In this document: piece after piece, positions 11,801 to 24,995 of the stretch | Numbering within the stretch: the first letter of the stretch is position 1 | How the letters are laid out: each line of letters starts with the position of its first letter | Source of the DNA: Lepisosteus oculatus | Lineage: Eukaryota > Chordata > Actinopteri > Semionotiformes > Lepisosteidae | Assembly: GCF_040954835.1 (NCBI RefSeq) | Contig: NC_090718.1 | Span: 12,911,532 to 12,975,531 of the forward strand | Length of the DNA stretch: 64,000 nucleotides | Direction of reading: 5' to 3' | Position numbers and translations under genes: made by a program | Notes under the pieces: generated by a model | The model's input: the letters and a program-made list of their open reading frames with translations, nothing else | Told to the model about the DNA's origin: nothing | Databases searched by the model: none

Positions 11801-13084
11801 TAATGGAGACCAATTGAAGGCTGATACAAGATTAATCACACCTGACTTGTAATTAGTTGGAAATAACTAAAACACGGACTGGATCCTGGAGTTGGCCGTC
11901 TCCGCTCTGAACACACAGTCTTTCAAAGACGAGTCATTTGGAGTACAATCCCACTCCATACTTTTAGCTGAGCCGCTGATGAAGTAACCGTGAAACTTTA
12001 ACTTGACATTTACGAATTGTTTTCAACTCAATTTACAGATAATTAATTCACCCAAAGGGATTCAGAACATGCATAGTAAAAGGTTAGAAATTAGCGTCAA
12101 CCTTGCGCCAGAAACAGTGTTTCATAATTCCCGTCTTTTAGCTTTGAATCATCGAATAAGTATTTTACTGCTGCTGTCTGACAGCCAGTCTCACCTGTGA
12201 TTACTGTACTGTACATCACTCATTGACAGTGGTACCCCCACCTTTCACTGCATAACCTGTGTGCACAGTGTATGACATTATGTAGAATTGTGATGACTTC
12301 ATTCATGAAAATGAATTTGCAAAATCTCTCTTAGAGATTTCAGTTTTGAATTAATATGAAACACCCGGATACCTGCCACACACTGCTTCCACTAGTTCAC
12401 CACCTGAACTCCTTGCACTTTACTAAAGTAACTTTCTTCTAGCATATCAGATGAGAGCATATAGCATCTCTAAAAGTAATAAGGAGAGACATGATGCTCC
12501 ACTGATTGCAAAACTACTTATGATATCCTATTCTGTTTTCAATCCATACACTCGTTCCCATTGTATTTATTGGCATCGCTTTTGATTTTTCCGTCTTTCC
12601 TCTGAGAGACTAAACGTATATAATACAGTATATGGAACCTTGTCAAAACCCCATGGAAACATAAATGGATCATGTTGTGACAACTATTAGTATAAAGGAA
12701 CTAAAGGGCTACTCTACCCAAACACCAGCTGGGGTATAAAACATTTAGATGAATTAAATCGCTCATTTGTTTTAGAAAACAGTTGTTTTTAGAATCATTT
12801 CAGACGTATTGTTAAAAGAATAAAAGAAACATCAACATCTTAACCTGTCAGGCTTCACGTCTGACACACGACATACAGGCTCCTCCAACTCTACTGCACA
12901 TTGTGATACTTTGTTTTTCACTATTATTAGAAAAGATAAGCAAGTCGTGACCAGTTGCACAAAAAGGCTAGAAAAATACATTACAACGGCGTCTCATTAG
13001 CCTTAAGGCTTGAACCGCCTCGTCTCGGAAGTGTGACTTGGCTTAAGACTGAATAAGAGAGTCACATGGCCGGTCTTTAGCGTG
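8876..13084. other. Intergenic DNA with one CpG-rich patch
   Basis: Mostly AT-rich unique sequence without recognised genes. At 9990-10105 an acceptor-like end is followed by a 38-codon frame (starting AVPTITGLSPESLSW) that looks exon-like but has no partner. Sequence at 10900-11420 is CpG-rich and might be a promoter. The remainder shows nothing. Confidence 0.5.
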
Positions 13085-13165
13085 GCCGGCCTGGTGGCTC
13101 CGTGGGCTAACCCATCGGGCACTTTCTAAAGTCCAGACAATTGGATCGACTCCCAGAGACGCTGG
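13085..13165 (+). mobile_element. Possible tRNA-derived SINE head
   Basis: Has a box A-like tggctccgtggg and a box B-like ggatcgactcc at a tRNA-like distance. No acceptor-stem pairing or continuous cloverleaf, so not a functional tRNA. The following 300 bases, ending just before the duplication, may belong to the same element. Confidence 0.35.
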
Positions 13166-13753
13166 GGAGTTAAAGACGAGCCCCGAGCCTCCCCGTCAGT
13201 GTGAGATCTAAGCCCCGGGTGTAGCTCTCGTGCTGTCGGGGTGAGTTTGTGTAGGTGGCTGTTCTCTACCACGCCGGCCGTTTTGGGGGGTTCCATTTTC
13301 GGGGCCCTCCAAAACAGGGAAAACGGGGGGTTTAAGTCCTTTATGAATGAATAGTAATGAACTGAATTCTAAAAAGCAGCCCCTTATACCACTGAGACAC
13401 CTGCAGGACGGGTGTGGCACTAGCAGTGAAAGAGAGGTGCAGTCCTAACTAGGAGCGGCAGGGGTCCCTATCCAGCACATTCCTCTTGATTCGGTCAGCT
13501 GGCCGCAAGCTAAACGACCCCGACAAACCTCGTTGGGGAATGTCGCTGTACTAGGCCGTCGGAAAATTCTTAGCCGTTATATACTTTATGTATGATCTGG
13601 TGAGTTGAAGTTTCTATGTATCTCCAGTAACGTCAGTGTTGAAGCCCTTGTAACAGAATCCGCAGCTGTCCGTCAGGACCGGAGCCCGCCTCCAGAGTGA
13701 CCTTCCTCAGCGGACACGCCCCGTCCACCTGTTCCACAGGTGCGCTCGGCAAG

Positions 13754-14904
13754 ATGGCGGCGGGACGAGCTGGGGCGGCTCGAGGTGCGTTTGCGTTTTA
13801 TTTCGAATTTTCGGATTTTAAGTGCAAAAAATCAAATTTCACTTTGGGGAAATCAAGATGAAAGTATTTTGTTGTTGCTACTGTTGTTAATTGTATTTGT
13901 TTTTCTCTTTTCTTTGTGTTTTAGGACGCCGAAATGAGTGTTCTGTCCGTTTGGGCGTGCTCTGGAAGTTTGAAAAGTTTGTATAAAGTATCTTATACTA
14001 TCATGCATTGAACTTTCATTCAACTTGTTTTTAAAATATGGTATCTCTTGGAGGCTGTAGTTTTTCTTCAAATATTTGCTTTTTAAAGTCCTTAGCTGTG
14101 TAATGTCCTTTTGCGGATTGGGGCTATAAGAACGTTTTTCGTTATAACAAAAATTGTCAAGATTAAACTGACTATTTCGTTAGCTTTTCATTTCTCCAGG
14201 TGCCAAAAGGATTTCAAGAACGGGATACCAGTTATGAAAAAGTGTTTTTTAACGGTAAGGTTTATTCCTACCTTCCGCTATTCTATTAATATTTGTGTAA
14301 CTTGTTAAGACGACACGTTTTGCCTGCTTTTTCACACATTCTTGCCCGGAACAGGCATATATTAACTACATTGCTGCTTTTCGTTTCGTTGTGCTTTTGT
14401 TGAATGGAAAAGCAAACTCTTAAGAGGCTGGTTCTTCAATGGAATTGAATTCTTATGTGGCTGAACGTAAATTCTGGAGTTTTTTGGAGCGGCGGGACAG
14501 GGATCTATCTTTGCTTTCTCATGTATTTTGTTGTTTTCTCATTGCTTTTCATCGTGTTTGTATTTATCTTTATTCAAGCACCATGTTTAAAAGTTTCACT
14601 TTTATTTAGCACATCAAGTGAATCCATTCTACAAAGCCCGTATTGTGTTAACTTGGTGTTTTTTCTTTTGTCTTCAGTTCTGCGGCTCCTGATCCTCAGC
14701 GCTCAGTCGAAATCGTATCCACTCCAGCAACTCGTCGTGCGTTGGCAAGTTATTCTTGACAATGTGTGCTTTTCCTTGAATGTTATTTTTGACAACAGTG
14801 CCTGTCATGTACCGATTCAGTGTTGTATCTTGCTCTTAATAGGGAACGTAGCTGAACAACGTCACGCTGTTGACTGCTGCTACTGTATGTGCTGTGCATT
14901 GTGA
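13754..14904 (+). CDS. Predicted small spliced gene, plus unit of copy 2 (122 aa, unknown)
   Basis: Paralogue of the unit at 188-1265. Predicted exons are 13754-13784, 13925-13980, 14200-14254 and 14678-14904, again with one open frame. The protein differs at few positions (MAAGRAGAARG, RRNECSVRL, QSKSYPLQ). A short rearranged stretch near 14838-14870 removes the earlier stop, so the C-terminus is longer. Splice sites match copy 1, including the weak gtataa. AATAAA lies at 14905-14910, overlapping the end of the frame. Function unknown. Confidence 0.4.
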
Positions 14905-14995
14905 AATAAAAACCGTTGATTTGCATTTTCTGAATTGTCTGCTATTTTTCAAGGTGTGTTGGAAGGGTTTGCTCGGGGCTGGTGTCTCATTGCTG

Positions 14996-15730
14996 TAAGT
15001 TTTTGGCTGCAAAATCTGGAGAGAGCAATCAGTTTCCGAGAAGCGATGCGATGGGTTGTTTTGTCCTTTGCGCCACGGCCGCAAGGGGACACCCTATCGC
15101 ATCGTGACTTGGAAACTGCGGGGGCTACCCCCTTTTTAAGTCGCTCCAGATTTTCCCGCCTTTTTAGATAGTCTCTGGGGGGTTAGGGTCCCTAGGAGGG
15201 AGCCGAGGTACAGCCCCTAGGGGAGGAGAAGGGAGGGAAGCTCTAGCCAAGCCCCCTCACTCCCAGCTGAGAGGAAGGCGGGCTGGAGGTGGCTTTGGCC
15301 CGAGAGAGAGGAGGCACCCAGGGCGGACTCAGCCTATCAGTCACAGCTTGCAACCAACAGACTTCTAAGTCCACACCAGGAGACCTGCCTCTCTGCAGGG
15401 ACCTAGGCCATCACCAACCTGCCTTCCCCTGCTGCTGGGAGTGAGTGGGCTTGGCTAGAGCTGCAGTCAATCACCCAGCCCCTCTCTCCAAAAAGAGGAG
15501 TAGACGGGGCTGGATTTGATTAATGGGAGAGACCACGCCCTGCAAGAGCCCCGGTATATACTAAGTTTTTTGGCGGGAAAATCTGGACAGACTTAACAAG
15601 GGGGTAGCCTCTGCAGTTTCCAAGTCACAAAGCGATAGGGTGTCCCCTTGCGGTCAGTGACAACAAGGAAAAAACAGCCCTTCGCATTGCTTCTCGGAAA
15701 CTGTTGGTAAAGTCTCTCCGCCAAAAAACT
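14996..15730. repeat. Foldback palindrome, copy 2
   Basis: Same structure as at 1404-2136: hairpins 14996-15165 and 15562-15730 around a spacer of about 400 bp. Both hairpins and the E2F-like motif are preserved, with scattered substitutions (for example cgcattgc for cgcatcgc). Confidence 0.75.
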
Positions 15731-16019
15731 CACCAACACCGGGGTTTTTCAGGACCAAGGGTGTACAGAAATCTGCATGAGAACAGAGACAACAAAACAC
15801 ATCAAACTCCAATCAACAATTTATTGAGCGAAAGTTGCATACAAAATCACGCATTCCATTACAGATGCACAGGATTTAAAGTGAAAAGTAACATGCATTT
15901 AAATTACAAAGTGTCAAAGCACGGATACATTAAGGCTACATGCTTTTACAAGTAAACATTGTACGAAAAGATTTGCACGCAACTACAGTACACAGAAAAG
16001 CACAGAAACATACGACACG

Positions 16020-17298
16020 TTACTGTTTCCCCAAGGGATCTGTCGAGGCAGCGACCAGAATGAAGACTGGAACTTTGTTGCATTTCCTGCAAAACAACAG
16101 AAATCCGTGTTAGATCAAGCTTCTGTATTGACTGACACGTTCAGAAGACGAAACCGTTTAAAAAGATTCAAAGCTGGAATAAAGCGCTTAGCCTGGTGTA
16201 ACGGGAAATGTTCCTGTGCTCGGATTTGCATTTAAAGTGTGCAAAATACCGACGGCACAATACAATCAACACAGCTACAAGTATATCGATTAGATTAAAC
16301 GACCACATTCTAAATCTGTTTTATATGATTTACACTTACACAATAAAAAGCAGGTCTACAGTCGAATAACATCGGAACAATATCTGCTGTGGAGATGGTA
16401 GTATCGCCTCGTTTTCCAACAATAGTTTTCGTTAGGTGCAGTATATAGTGTACTCCAGTATGATACGAATAAAACGAAAAAAAAGTTTATACTTCCATAG
16501 ATAATTCCAGCAGCTGAGCCAAGCTTGTCCTGCCCGAAGGCACCAAACTGGAAAACACAAGAGCACATTTAAAAGATAATTTCAAGCAAGGTTTCTTAGA
16601 AACAAACAGCGGTTTTCACCACGACAGAAAGCGCAAAATATATCTCAATAAGATACGTGTAAAGGAATTAACGAAATATTTATACTTGCATTTATACTCC
16701 ATTTAGTGCGAAGCGTGCCCTGCCCGAACATGAAAAAATGAATTGAAACAAACAGCGGAATTGAAAAGTTAAAGACCATTTAGACTAAGAAGTATTCTTT
16801 GGACCACGAATATAAGCACACAATCACCTAACATACCCTGCAAAAAACTTGACAATTCTATGTAGGCTATTTTCGGGTTTGGATAATTGCACACGCTCAA
16901 TTTTGTGAGTAGAAGTTTTTGATAAAGATTAGGATAACGAAACATACGGAAAAGCGACGTTTTCATTCTGCCAATACAACCGTGCATTTACTGCTACAAC
17001 AGCGCTTTTGGTCTGTGTAAAAGAAATACACGCGTTATCAGTGTAACACAAGCGGCTTGTTAAAAACGAGAGGAGCGTTTTATAAAGACGCTATTTAGTT
17101 CCCAACGAAAATAATGTTTTACCCCCTTTCTTCTGCGACGTTTAGACTACAAAAGTATAGAAGTTCAATTTTATCTACCTTAAAATAAAGGAAAAGGAAG
17201 ACAAACCTAAAAAACACGGAACAAACTCACCCAGCTCCCTTCTCTCTCGCAGAACCTGGCGGACAGGTGTGCGGGGCGTGGCCTGCGAGAGATGTCAT
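16020..17298 (-). pseudogene. Minus unit of copy 2, splice donor lost
   Basis: Counterpart of the unit at 2421-3704, with exons at 17298-17231, 16547-16497 and 16086-16020. Exon 1, its gtgagt donor, the exon 2 acceptor and exon 3 are kept, and AATAAA is at 15825-15820. The donor after exon 2 reads ggaagt where copy 1 has gtaagt, so GT is lost. Without it the predicted product cannot form as in copy 1; exon skipping or read-through would be expected. Called a probable pseudogene on that basis, with the caveat that the original gene is itself a prediction. Confidence 0.4.
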
Positions 17299-18000
17299 TC
17301 GAGTGGGCGTGGTTCCAGACTGCCGGTGCGAGGCGGGTTTTTTTTTCTTGGCTCCGCGTGAAAACGTGGAAAAAAAATCGAACATGTTTTCAGAATCTCC
17401 CATGAGTTACAAGTTTCAAAATCTTTAAATACGTAAGCAAGCTGTGTGGTCTAAAGTTCTCGGCAGGACACGTACTGTTCTAGAACCTGATTTACCTTAT
17501 CGCTGTGCAAAGAAGTCAGATTTTTCATCCGTAAACGTTTATCACGCACTCAGTTTACTACCTTATCAGTCATGCCAGTGATGTGTTCATTTAAATAATT
17601 ACAAGAACATGAGAAGGTTCAAATGAGAGGACAGTATTGGATACATGTAGCCTTTTTGGTTACTGGTATCAATTTGATGCCACTGCTCAAAAGAACAAAG
17701 GCTGTTGGTTTTAACAAGATGGCTGTGGCGCCTTCTCCCACAACCCTTTGTGTAAATAACTTTTTAAAATACACTTCCCCGTGACATCCTTTCACATTTC
17801 CTTTAGTTTGTGTCAAAGTGCTTTACACTGTAATAGTGCAGGATGAGCTCCAGAGTCAAATCATATCCCACAGAGACTGCGAGAGGCTCAGGCGAGACTC
17901 TGGGAGCGGTTGAAAGCAGCAGGGAGGAAGAACCAACTCAGAGAAAGTTTCAAAGAGGCGTGCGTTGTCACGCGATAGGAGCTGGCACCAACAGGTATAC

Positions 18001-19879
18001 CCCCCGACACTCCAGACACACCCTCCAAGAGTGGTGATGATCAAGGCCCGCCTCATCGGGCCAAACAGGACACATGGAGCACATACACCTACGCCAAGAT
18101 GCCTGGGCCCCCCAGCTCGTGGACTCACGGGCCCAGAGTCTACAATTCGCCTACGTCTCCGTCCTCTCCGATCTCCTCCGAGATCATGTTAGGTTCCTCG
18201 CATGCCGAGCCCTTCACTCGTGGTTTCCCAAGCTCAGTGAGCTTCCCCTCGAGCTCTCACCCTCTGGCTAGTCCCTTTCAGGGAGGGAGCAGCAGTGGAA
18301 CGCCCTCGACTCAGCCAGTCTCGTGTGACCAGACCCACTCTACCTCCTTCTTTTGCCTAACTGGCAGGCCGACACGGCAACGACCAAGGCCGATGCTCTT
18401 CGAGACCCTCCTTGCACCTCAGTGACACTACTCGATCTCTCCAGAAGCCTCCCTGCTCCCAGATGATTCATGGAGCCTCCTGCTCCCTCACTGTAGCCAC
18501 TGTGTCCTCTCATGACCAGCCAAGCTCTTGGACTTCCAGGTCCACCTCCAGCTGCTGACATCATCTCCTCACACCACCAGGCCGGGTCTCACACACCTCA
18601 GAGTCTCAGAGACTCAAGACAGCGTCTCAGTCTTACACTCAGACTCAACTCATCCATTAAACCCAGTCTCCAGGACCTCACTCTCAGGCTTCACTCACTC
18701 ACGTTGAAACCCACACAAGCTCTCAGAAGCCCCACTCTCATGTCCCTGGCTGTGCACATGCTCATCATTCCTGTGTCCAGCCACCACTGCTAACTAACTA
18801 ACTAACCCCACCTCCCAATGGAGATTTACCACTCTCTCTCACAGCAGACTTATTCACACTAAACAGGCTTCTATCTCTTTGAATAAACACACCTTTCACA
18901 CTGGATAATTCCCCCGAGAACAGCTGCTCTCACTTGCTCTCTTCCAGGATCCCTTTGATATTCTTCTCCACAGTTTCCTCCGACAGGTGCTCTCATGTCT
19001 CTCCCACTACCAGGGTTTCTTAAACTGCAGCAGCTAGTCTGGATGCTAGGCAGGTCTCAGGACATCCAAACGTCAATACTGAGCGAAGGTGAATCAGTGA
19101 CCCGGAAATATATAGCCCCAGAGAGAGAGACACCGGAAGGACAGCAAAGCACAGGAAACTAGAGACTGGACAGAGTAGGAGCGCCCTCTGGCTGTAGAGG
19201 GCTTGACACCGTGCCTCAGCCTGCATGTTAACAGGAGACTTGACCTCATGTCTCCTCTGGTCTGACATTAACTCAGGACTTACATCCTGGCTTCAGGGAA
19301 GTTTTTAGCCTGATCTTGTAATCACAGCTGAATACACCAACTGAATCTCCTTAGCTCTCAAACCCTCTTCAGCGGTGGTCACTTAGCTACATGTAGTTCT
19401 CTATCAAGTGCTCTGCCTCCCCACTAAACACACCCTGTATGATACCACAGGTGCTTCATACCAAAAGAGCAGAACTCAACAAATCTCAATCAATTCCAAA
19501 ACATTTCACTTTTAAACGGGGAAGGTACAATTTGTTTCAGAATTTTGGCAAGTAGATTCACTAGGTTCACGTTGAACAACAATTATATCGATACAGCTCC
19601 TCAAAAGGGTGGTGTTTCAGGAGTGTCTGCCTGCCTGGAACACCCTAGCTTCATTTCTAAGATCACAGGAAGTGCAAAGCAAAATTGAGGAGACATTGCA
19701 GTCCTATGGTTAGATCTAGCCAGTAGCTATATAACTATACTGTATCTTATAAGCTGGTTATCACCGTGTTAAAGAGCTACTAAGTTCCAGCTAGTATTTA
19801 GGAGCTCCTTCAAGGCTACTTCAACTGTTTTAAGATGTACGTCATGAACAAGGACTTTATCACCACCTAGCTGAGACAT
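18001..19879. other. C/T-rich intergenic DNA, no gene recognised
   Basis: Biased composition (ctc, cca and cag-rich) produces several long chance frames on both strands between 18.0 and 18.8 kb. A short ctaa run sits at about 18792-18807. No protein family or known repeat seen. Confidence 0.5.
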
Positions 19880-21570
19880 TCTATAAGTCCAGGAGGGGAG
19901 CAGTTCTGGCAGGTGGTATTCAGCAGGCTCTTATAATAGCATTTACACATGACCTTACCATTACAGCTATGTCAGTACCAGTCAGGTGGGTTTTGGAAGT
20001 CCTCATAGAGCTCATCAGCTGGGCCAGAATGAAGTTCAAGCCTGCAAGATCCAGGAGCTTAGTTTTGAAAAAGGGGCGAGTTCAGGACAGATTCTGTTTT
20101 AAGAAGATACTATCCTCACTGTGTGTGAGAAACTAGCTATGAGGTGGGGAAACGGTACAGAGCTGACCTCAATTACAGGCAAAGTGTGAAGGAAATACAC
20201 ATCCAAGCTGATATTTGGATGACATCTCTAGAGAAGAGTAGTCTGCCTGGCACGTTTAAGGCCTGGAGTTATTATCATGGAGTTCCTCCTGGTACCTTTG
20301 TCAATGATGCTGGAGAGGAAAATCAAGAGCTTCCTCAGGAAGTGGCTGGGATTTCCAAGAAGCTTTTGTTGCATTGGCCTCCACTGCACAGGTAGCAAGT
20401 TACAGCTACCCATGGGATAAGTGTAAGAAGGGTCTGAAACAACTACACCAATTCATGATGCTGCGAGATTGATGAGGATATTTGTCAGGCAGAAGTAGGG
20501 GTTAGAACTGGTCTGAAGAGGGCAGCCAGTGTGGCACTATGCTGCAGCACTATGATATAGTGGAGTTAGTGAACCAGGGTAGGCTGTTCCTGGGGTTGGG
20601 CTAGTTGGAAGAGAGCTGACCCAGGACAGGGCATGGTGCAGATGGAGGTTAGGAAGGTTGAGGAGAGCTGGCATGTCCAAGCAGAGGAAATGAAGAAGTA
20701 GGGCAGCTGGATACACTGGGAAGGTATAACAGAGTGGTCATTGACCTGGCAAAGACATCTGGAACATGAAAGAACAAGGTATCAAATTTCTGACTTACTC
20801 AGTTTATGAAATTCTGCCCACGTTATTCTGCCTCTATACACATGGCCTGGTAGAGATCCCTTATTTCACACTGTGTGGAAGGCCAGCTAGGCTAAAGCAT
20901 GTGCTCTCCTCTATCAGATCTGTTCTGTCAGACGGGAGATGTAGGTGGCGAGAGGACCAGTTACTGACACGGCTGATAACCAGACCAGAATGGCAAAGAG
21001 GAAGCCGAGAGGCCTTATATCCAGGGCCCTTACTTTACCCACTTTGTCAGGTCAGGAGTGGGTGTGACAAAACGTGGCAAAGGACAAAGGGATCTTCATA
21101 ACAGCAAACAACAGGGAGATGCAAGCAGATCTTAAGAGGCAGCTCAAGTTTCCAGAAGAAATAGTCCACACGAGTTTTAAGCCATTTATTTGTCCTTTGG
21201 TCTAGAGACACAAAGCAGGGAACTCTCATTGAATTGACAGTGTCCTTGGGGAAGAGGATAGAGGAGGCACATGAATGAAACCTCAGGAAATATCAGTCCC
21301 TCCTCCTTGAGTGTCAATGAAAACGGATGGAGAGTATGGAGTCTTCCAGCTGAAGTTGACTATAGGGGTCTTACGGGGCAGTCAGAGCCTAGGGCTGCTG
21401 GGTGTCGAACAAGCAGCAAGGAAATAGTAGCCAAGGTACTGTAAGTGAGCAAGCAAATGCAATATCCCTATGGATCTGGATTACAAGGTATGAGCTCTGG
21501 CAATCTAAAGCACGCTGTAGGACCTGAGCTGACCTAAGCGGACTTCAATAACAGCAGGTGTGCCATGAAC
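19880..21570 (+). mobile_element. Decayed retrotransposon with CCHC and nuclease-like C-terminus
   Basis: The stretch 20766-21101 is open and reads FTLCGRPARLKHVLSSIRSV then SDGRCRWREDQLL, recalling the zinc-knuckle region of non-LTR elements with a restriction-like endonuclease. Further down, VLWSRDTKQGTLIELTVSLG and IEEAHE match the nuclease-like segment. Upstream translation is interrupted by many stops. Family assignment is uncertain; the relic is inactive. Confidence 0.55.
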
Positions 21571-24500
21571 AATCAAGTGAATCTCAGAGAAAATGAGGGT
21601 TATATGTCTTCACAGCTCTGTGTTAGTATATCATACTGTAAATGCTTTTCTGGCAAGAATTACAATAACAAGACATCTCCTGTGAGTTTCTGCCCCCTCT
21701 GAGAGGGGATATGTGACCATTTTGGAGGAAGATGTTCATTGTCAATTTCCCATCCCTGGATTTTTAAAAATGGTAGAAGCAGTAAGAGCAGCTAATTATT
21801 AAACAGGTTGGAGAGACCAGGAGGAAACAATGATAATGCCACATTTTTAGGAGAAGAATTTTTACAGGTTCAAGGGAATCAAAATGAAAACTGACAGGTG
21901 ACGGGGCTGTTCGAGTACATGAGGAAAAACCAAAACCACAAGCAAAAACAAATAAAATTTCAGACTCTACTGACAATTAAAAAAAGTCACCCTGCTAGTT
22001 TATTTAAATGCCTACTTACCAAACCACCAGACCAATTCCCAATGAAAATGGAAGGATTCTGTTCAACAGGAAAAAACAAGAGTTAAAAAATGTCTCAAAG
22101 TAATACCACAGTCTCCTTAGCTAACTGAAATTACAGCACACTTTACAATAATTATTATATTTTAAACACAAAGGACCCTAGCAAAGCATGTTTGATTTAT
22201 AATCGGTCTGCAGCACTGACTTTCTCGTTTGCGATACATCAACTGAGAACACCATTCCAGTGATAACAGGCAAGTGTTCTGATGCAGGAAGGGAAATAAT
22301 ATTGGGTGTTGAGGTGATTTAAGAGTTAAAATCACACATTTGTATATGTATAAAATAATATAGATATATAAACCATAATCAATCTATTTCTGAAATTGAT
22401 TGAGGTATGCTCAATGTTCACTCAATGTTCAAGGAAAAGTTATTAAAGCAATATCTACTGTCCCTAGAAGGCTCCTGTAGGAACCTTTCATTTTGGCTCA
22501 AGCCCAGGCTTCGGTGTTTTTCTGAGCCAACTTGGCTTCTGAGCAGAGGGCGCGATTCATTGAGCTAGACACACCTGGGTATATCACATGAGGTTTTAGG
22601 GCTTGTGGATAGATCCCCACAGAATTAGCCAAGCCCCTGAAATTAATGAAGAGTGAAGTCTGAAAGGAAAACATTTATATTGTGCTTTGAGTTGGAGACT
22701 GTTACTGAAGCCAACCGATCATCTGTGGGACTTGACAAGCTGTGCTGTGGCTTGGAAATGCAGTAAGTGATGTTGTCCAGCAGGGAGTTCTACATGTGCT
22801 GAGATGGTGTGTAAAAGGATGTGTTGGGCAGCTCATGAGTAAATTTTCATACTGAGGTGAGCTGAAGGTGTTGCAAAACCCCTCGTCAGTGATGCTGAGT
22901 GTAGATGTTCAGGGTCTTGCATGCAAAAACAAAGCACAGATTGTCCACATTGCTTAGTGTCTCAGTTTGCTAAAGACTTGCTTTAGATAAGGGTTAGCAG
23001 GCTGCTCTTCTTTACTGCCTCTGGAGGCAGTACAGTCTTAAGCACAGGATTAAGAAACTGTCTGCAGAATTGAGGCTTTATTGGTATGTACAATACCTTG
23101 CATTGATCCATTTTAAATGGAGACTTGGAATATCCATCTTGTATGTCTTGTCAGCACACTATTCTGGAATCGAATCTTTGCTGCAAGAATCTTATTCCAA
23201 GGGATTAGGTTTGTGGGTTCCCAAGGAAAGCTGTATACCAGGAAGATGCCAGTTGTGGTGCTCCTGTCTCTGGGATACAGAAACCCAGCTTGACAGTGCT
23301 GCACAGTCAGTGAGGAGAGATTCCTACACTGAAATCCCAGGAAGGGCACTGATGTGGCTGTTGAAATGGGTAGAAATTGAAGGAACTCTGTAGAAAAGCA
23401 TCAGTCTAACAACCCAGTCCTTTTTGTAGTTAAGTGAGCTTCCTCACAGCAGTGTCTTAACCGAGTATGTCTGTGGTGTGGATGTCTTTCAATGATGTCT
23501 CATGATCTCTCCAAGCTTGGGAATCCACTGTGTGACTGGTGTGGGTAGGAATGTTGTTGGTATTGACCTGTTATTCTTAGACAATGCTACAATCACTGAG
23601 TGTCAGGACTTCAACGTCATGTAACATCTTTCAAGAGATAAAGGAGAGGGGTGCTGTGTTTTTTTCCCCTGCCTGGCGCCCCTTTGGTTATATGGGAAGA
23701 ATGGAGACTGCAACTGAAGCTCTACAACAGGAATGGAATATCCTCAACACTGTATCTTTAATGCGGGATGAAGATATCTGGTTTGTATGGTGATCCTCTG
23801 ACCTTCTGTCCTTGACCCTGATCTTGTAACAGCTGTATCATGTCTGTGCATTGAAGTGTCACTGGAAGTCTTTCTTTGTATACAGAGAGAGCCCCAGCTT
23901 AATCTAGAGAATGTTCAGTTTTGTTCCTAAAGTGCAGAGATAGTATACATCTATTTTAGTAACTTATTAGATTTAGTTGCTGTCTGGTACATGGCTCAGT
24001 AACCATTCCTCCTTAGATATTTTGCATAACTACTAGCAATCATAAACCAGCACAAAAGCAGGCCTAACGAATGTGGCGGGTTTAATTGTTTGTGCTGTTT
24101 GTAGGGGGGCATCTTCACAGAGCTCACCGAGCACACTAATCTATCAATTTATGTAATAAATGTTTGCTGCCTCTCTTTTATCTTTGCTGTAGGTTCTGCA
24201 AAGATTTCTGATGTTAAGGTGTGCTTTGTTTAATAATGAATCAAGATGATGCTTGATTAAAAAATAAAATGGGTGCATTTACCTCTTGAATCATCTTGTC
24301 AGTTTCAGCAGTTGAAGCTCCTTGCGTAGGTTTAATTAAGGATCTCTGCCTTCTGCTTGCACCTGGTGAACTATATCTTCATTATTATCTTGTTTTCACA
24401 AGTGTATCAAAATGCTCTCTTGCAGCCATCCATTTTCTTAGCCAAGTTTAGTTTCTCTCCCAGCAAGCAACTGGCACAAGCACACGCTGAAGCCTAGGGA

Positions 24501-24825
24501 CATTTTTTCAAGAAACCAATTCACCGATCGCTGTGGTCTTAAGAGTCTAGACTGTGAAGGAAGACTTACCACAACCGACCACACGAGGGCATCGCTGCTT
24601 CCAGAACGCAGATTTCATTTTTTCAGACGCTGCATTTCCCCCACTTCTCCAGCAGAGGGGGGTGTTTCTCCTGAATTCGATTAAACCCTCAGGTCACTGC
24701 ACGGCGGGGAAACACCCCTGGCGTTTAACCCAACAATATAACTCGGGTTCACGGTCTGTTGTGGGATGTTCAATAAGGAACTGATGTTTACATGGATTTG
24801 TACATAACCTAAAATTAAGGTTGTA
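21571..24825. other. Intergenic DNA, no gene recognised
   Basis: No splice-linked coding frames or named repeats. Short open frames are isolated and without domain resemblance. Confidence 0.5.
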
Positions 24826-24995
24826 TATAATAATAATTCTTACACTTAGGTAGCTCTTTTCGGGACTCTCCACTCAGAGCGCTTCACAGGTAATGGGGAC
24901 TCCCCTCCACCACAGAAAATGTGCAACCTCACATCAGCTATCAGTGGGGAGGAGAACAGAGTGATGACGCCAGTTCATAGATATGTAAAATCCAC
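24826..24995 (-). mobile_element. 5S-derived SINE, tail fragment
   Basis: Reverse tail part: ttcttacacttaggtagctc, gcgcttcacaggtaatgggg, agctatcagtggggaggag. The head is missing. Confidence 0.8.

Larger units (their letters stand above)
13567..18000. repeat. Segmental duplication, copy 2 (about 4.4 kb, direct)
   Basis: Second copy of the sequence at 1-4640, same orientation, beginning within a few bases of 13567. Similarity is best through 17400, then weakens and is last clear around 17995 (shared GGCACCAACAGG-type text). It carries the same pair of small transcription units and foldback. The DNA between the copies (4640-13566) is not repeated. Confidence 0.93.
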
